The notes beneath the pieces were generated by a model. It was not told the origin of the DNA, searched no databases, and saw only the letters and a program-made list of their open reading frames with translations. A stretch of DNA of 64,000 nt from contig NZ_FOEP01000007.1 in assembly GCF_900110775.1 (NCBI RefSeq), positions 1-64,000 of the forward strand. The letters run 5' to 3'. Numbering within the stretch: position 1 is the stretch's first letter; every line of letters starts with the position of its first letter. Origin of the DNA: Thalassovita taeanensis. GTDB taxonomy: Bacteria > Pseudomonadota > Alphaproteobacteria > Rhodobacterales > Rhodobacteraceae. Shown here in pieces: positions 63,366-64,000 of the stretch. Position numbers and translations under genes: made by a program.

Positions 63366-64000
63366 ATGACGCGGCTTAAACTTATGTTTTCTCACGTCGG
63401 CGTGTTGGCTATGGGGTTCGCTGCACTTGTCGGCATCGCCATCCTGATTGCGCAAGCTCCGTGGTGGGCCTGGCTTTTGATCCCGCTGGGGTTCGCCGCC
63501 CAGATGCTGAATGAATACAACCTTCACAGGTTTGTTTTTCACCTGCCCCCGCCCAAGCGCCAATGGGCGTTCAATCTGCTTTATCGGGCGCATTATGGCC
63601 ATCACGATTTCCCGACCAACCATGGTTTGTTTTTTGTTCCTGTTTGGGTCGCTTGGCCGGTGCTTGCCTTCAACTTTTGCATGGTTTGGGCTGTGGCGGC
63701 GCTGCTGGGCTTGCCTGCCGCCTTTCATATCGCCGTTGCCATTGTGCTGGTGGGCGGGGTCTTGATGTTCATGGGGTATGAATGGTTTCACATGACGTCA
63801 CATTTGAACATCCCCAAGACAAAGGTCGAGCGCTATGTCACGACACTGCACAATCAGCACCACTTTCGGGATTTTTCGAAATGGTTTCATGTCTCGCCGG
63901 GTGGTGAAGTGATTGATCGCACGATGGGAACTTCGATTGACCGCGAGGCGCTAAAGACGCAACAGCGGGTCGAGTTCATCCGCACATTGGGTCTGCGTCC
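63366..64000 (+). CDS. fatty acid hydroxylase/sterol desaturase family protein (partial)
   Basis: Start at ATG 63366; open to the window end, so the C-terminus is missing. About 211 residues are visible, with two long hydrophobic helix pairs. Four histidine clusters form the di-iron site: HRFVFH (near residue 54), HYGHH (near 76), HMTSH (near 142) and HNQHH (near 162). Integral-membrane oxygenases of this family hydroxylate lipids or carotenoids; the exact substrate cannot be told. Confidence 0.9.
   Translation, partial: MTRLKLMFSHVGVLAMGFAALVGIAILIAQAPWWAWLLIPLGFAAQMLNEYNLHRFVFHLPPPKRQWAFNLLYRAHYGHHDFPTNHGLFFVPVWVAWPVLAFNFCMVWAVAALLGLPAAFHIAVAIVLVGGVLMFMGYEWFHMTSHLNIPKTKVERYVTTLHNQHHFRDFSKWFHVSPGGEVIDRTMGTSIDREALKTQQRVEFIRTLGLR

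Overview
The window looks like chromosomal DNA of a marine Rhodobacteraceae (roseobacter-type) alphaproteobacterium. The signs are the rrn order (tRNA-Ala, 23S, 5S, tRNA-fMet), the ectABC-ask_ect ectoine operon, GC-rich coding DNA with many 4-base ATGA gene overlaps, TRAP and BMP-type transporters, and alphaproteobacterial family members such as UPF0262, DUF2948, DUF2927 and DUF1127. All calls come from reading the sequence; no database search was run.

Layout. Positions 1-4275 hold the 3' half of an rRNA operon: the tail of tRNA-Ala, a spacer with boxA, 23S rRNA, 5S rRNA, tRNA-fMet and a terminator. The 23S gene is interrupted in helix 25 by an insert of about 0.6 kb. The insert is closed by a 19-position inverted repeat and carries an open reading frame for a PagL-like lipid A 3-O-deacylase with its own ribosome-binding site. 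This is the most unusual object in the window. Positions 4224-11243 look like a genomic island in the tRNA-fMet 3' end, because a 19-nt copy of that end with one mismatch recurs at 11225-11243. It carries a family-3 amino-acid ABC transporter, an XRE-cupin regulator, a PuuB-like FAD amine oxidase, and a relaxase-like gene with a frameshift; no intact integrase is visible.

From 11535 onward the content is ordinary chromosome. It includes a BMP-family nucleoside ABC transporter (11535-16541), dtd, a small heat-shock protein, and a minus-strand membrane/envelope-stress cluster (17594-23846: 27-aa membrane peptide, XpaC, TelA, DUF2927 lipoprotein, SPFH-GYF protein, zinc-ribbon protein, nitroreductase). 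Then come an RluB-type pseudouridine synthase, tadA, a UPF0173 hydrolase, a ceramidase-like membrane protein, gatCA, an AmpD-like amidase, RNase P RNA, rpmG, VIT1-like and BI-1-like membrane proteins, several regulators, a HisN-type phosphatase, 8-oxoguanine and guanine deaminases, mgtE, 5-FTHF cyclo-ligase with a probable 6S RNA, an IS5 remnant, tRNA-Thr, murA, hisD, and an infA-maf-rng-yacG block.

The last part (51319-64000) has a MacAB-like exporter without a visible TolC partner, a TAXI-TRAP transporter, the ectoine operon ectA-ectB-ectC-ask_ect with a divergent MarR (EctR-type) regulator and a strong terminator, a 64-aa basic protein, and the start of a sterol-desaturase-family membrane hydroxylase cut by the window end.

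Functional links: BMP nucleoside uptake and the two purine deaminases fit salvage or use of purines, though they lie 21 kb apart. Ectoine synthesis fits a saline habitat. The lipid A deacylase inside the rRNA would tie an envelope-modifying enzyme to rRNA transcription and processing, if it is expressed.
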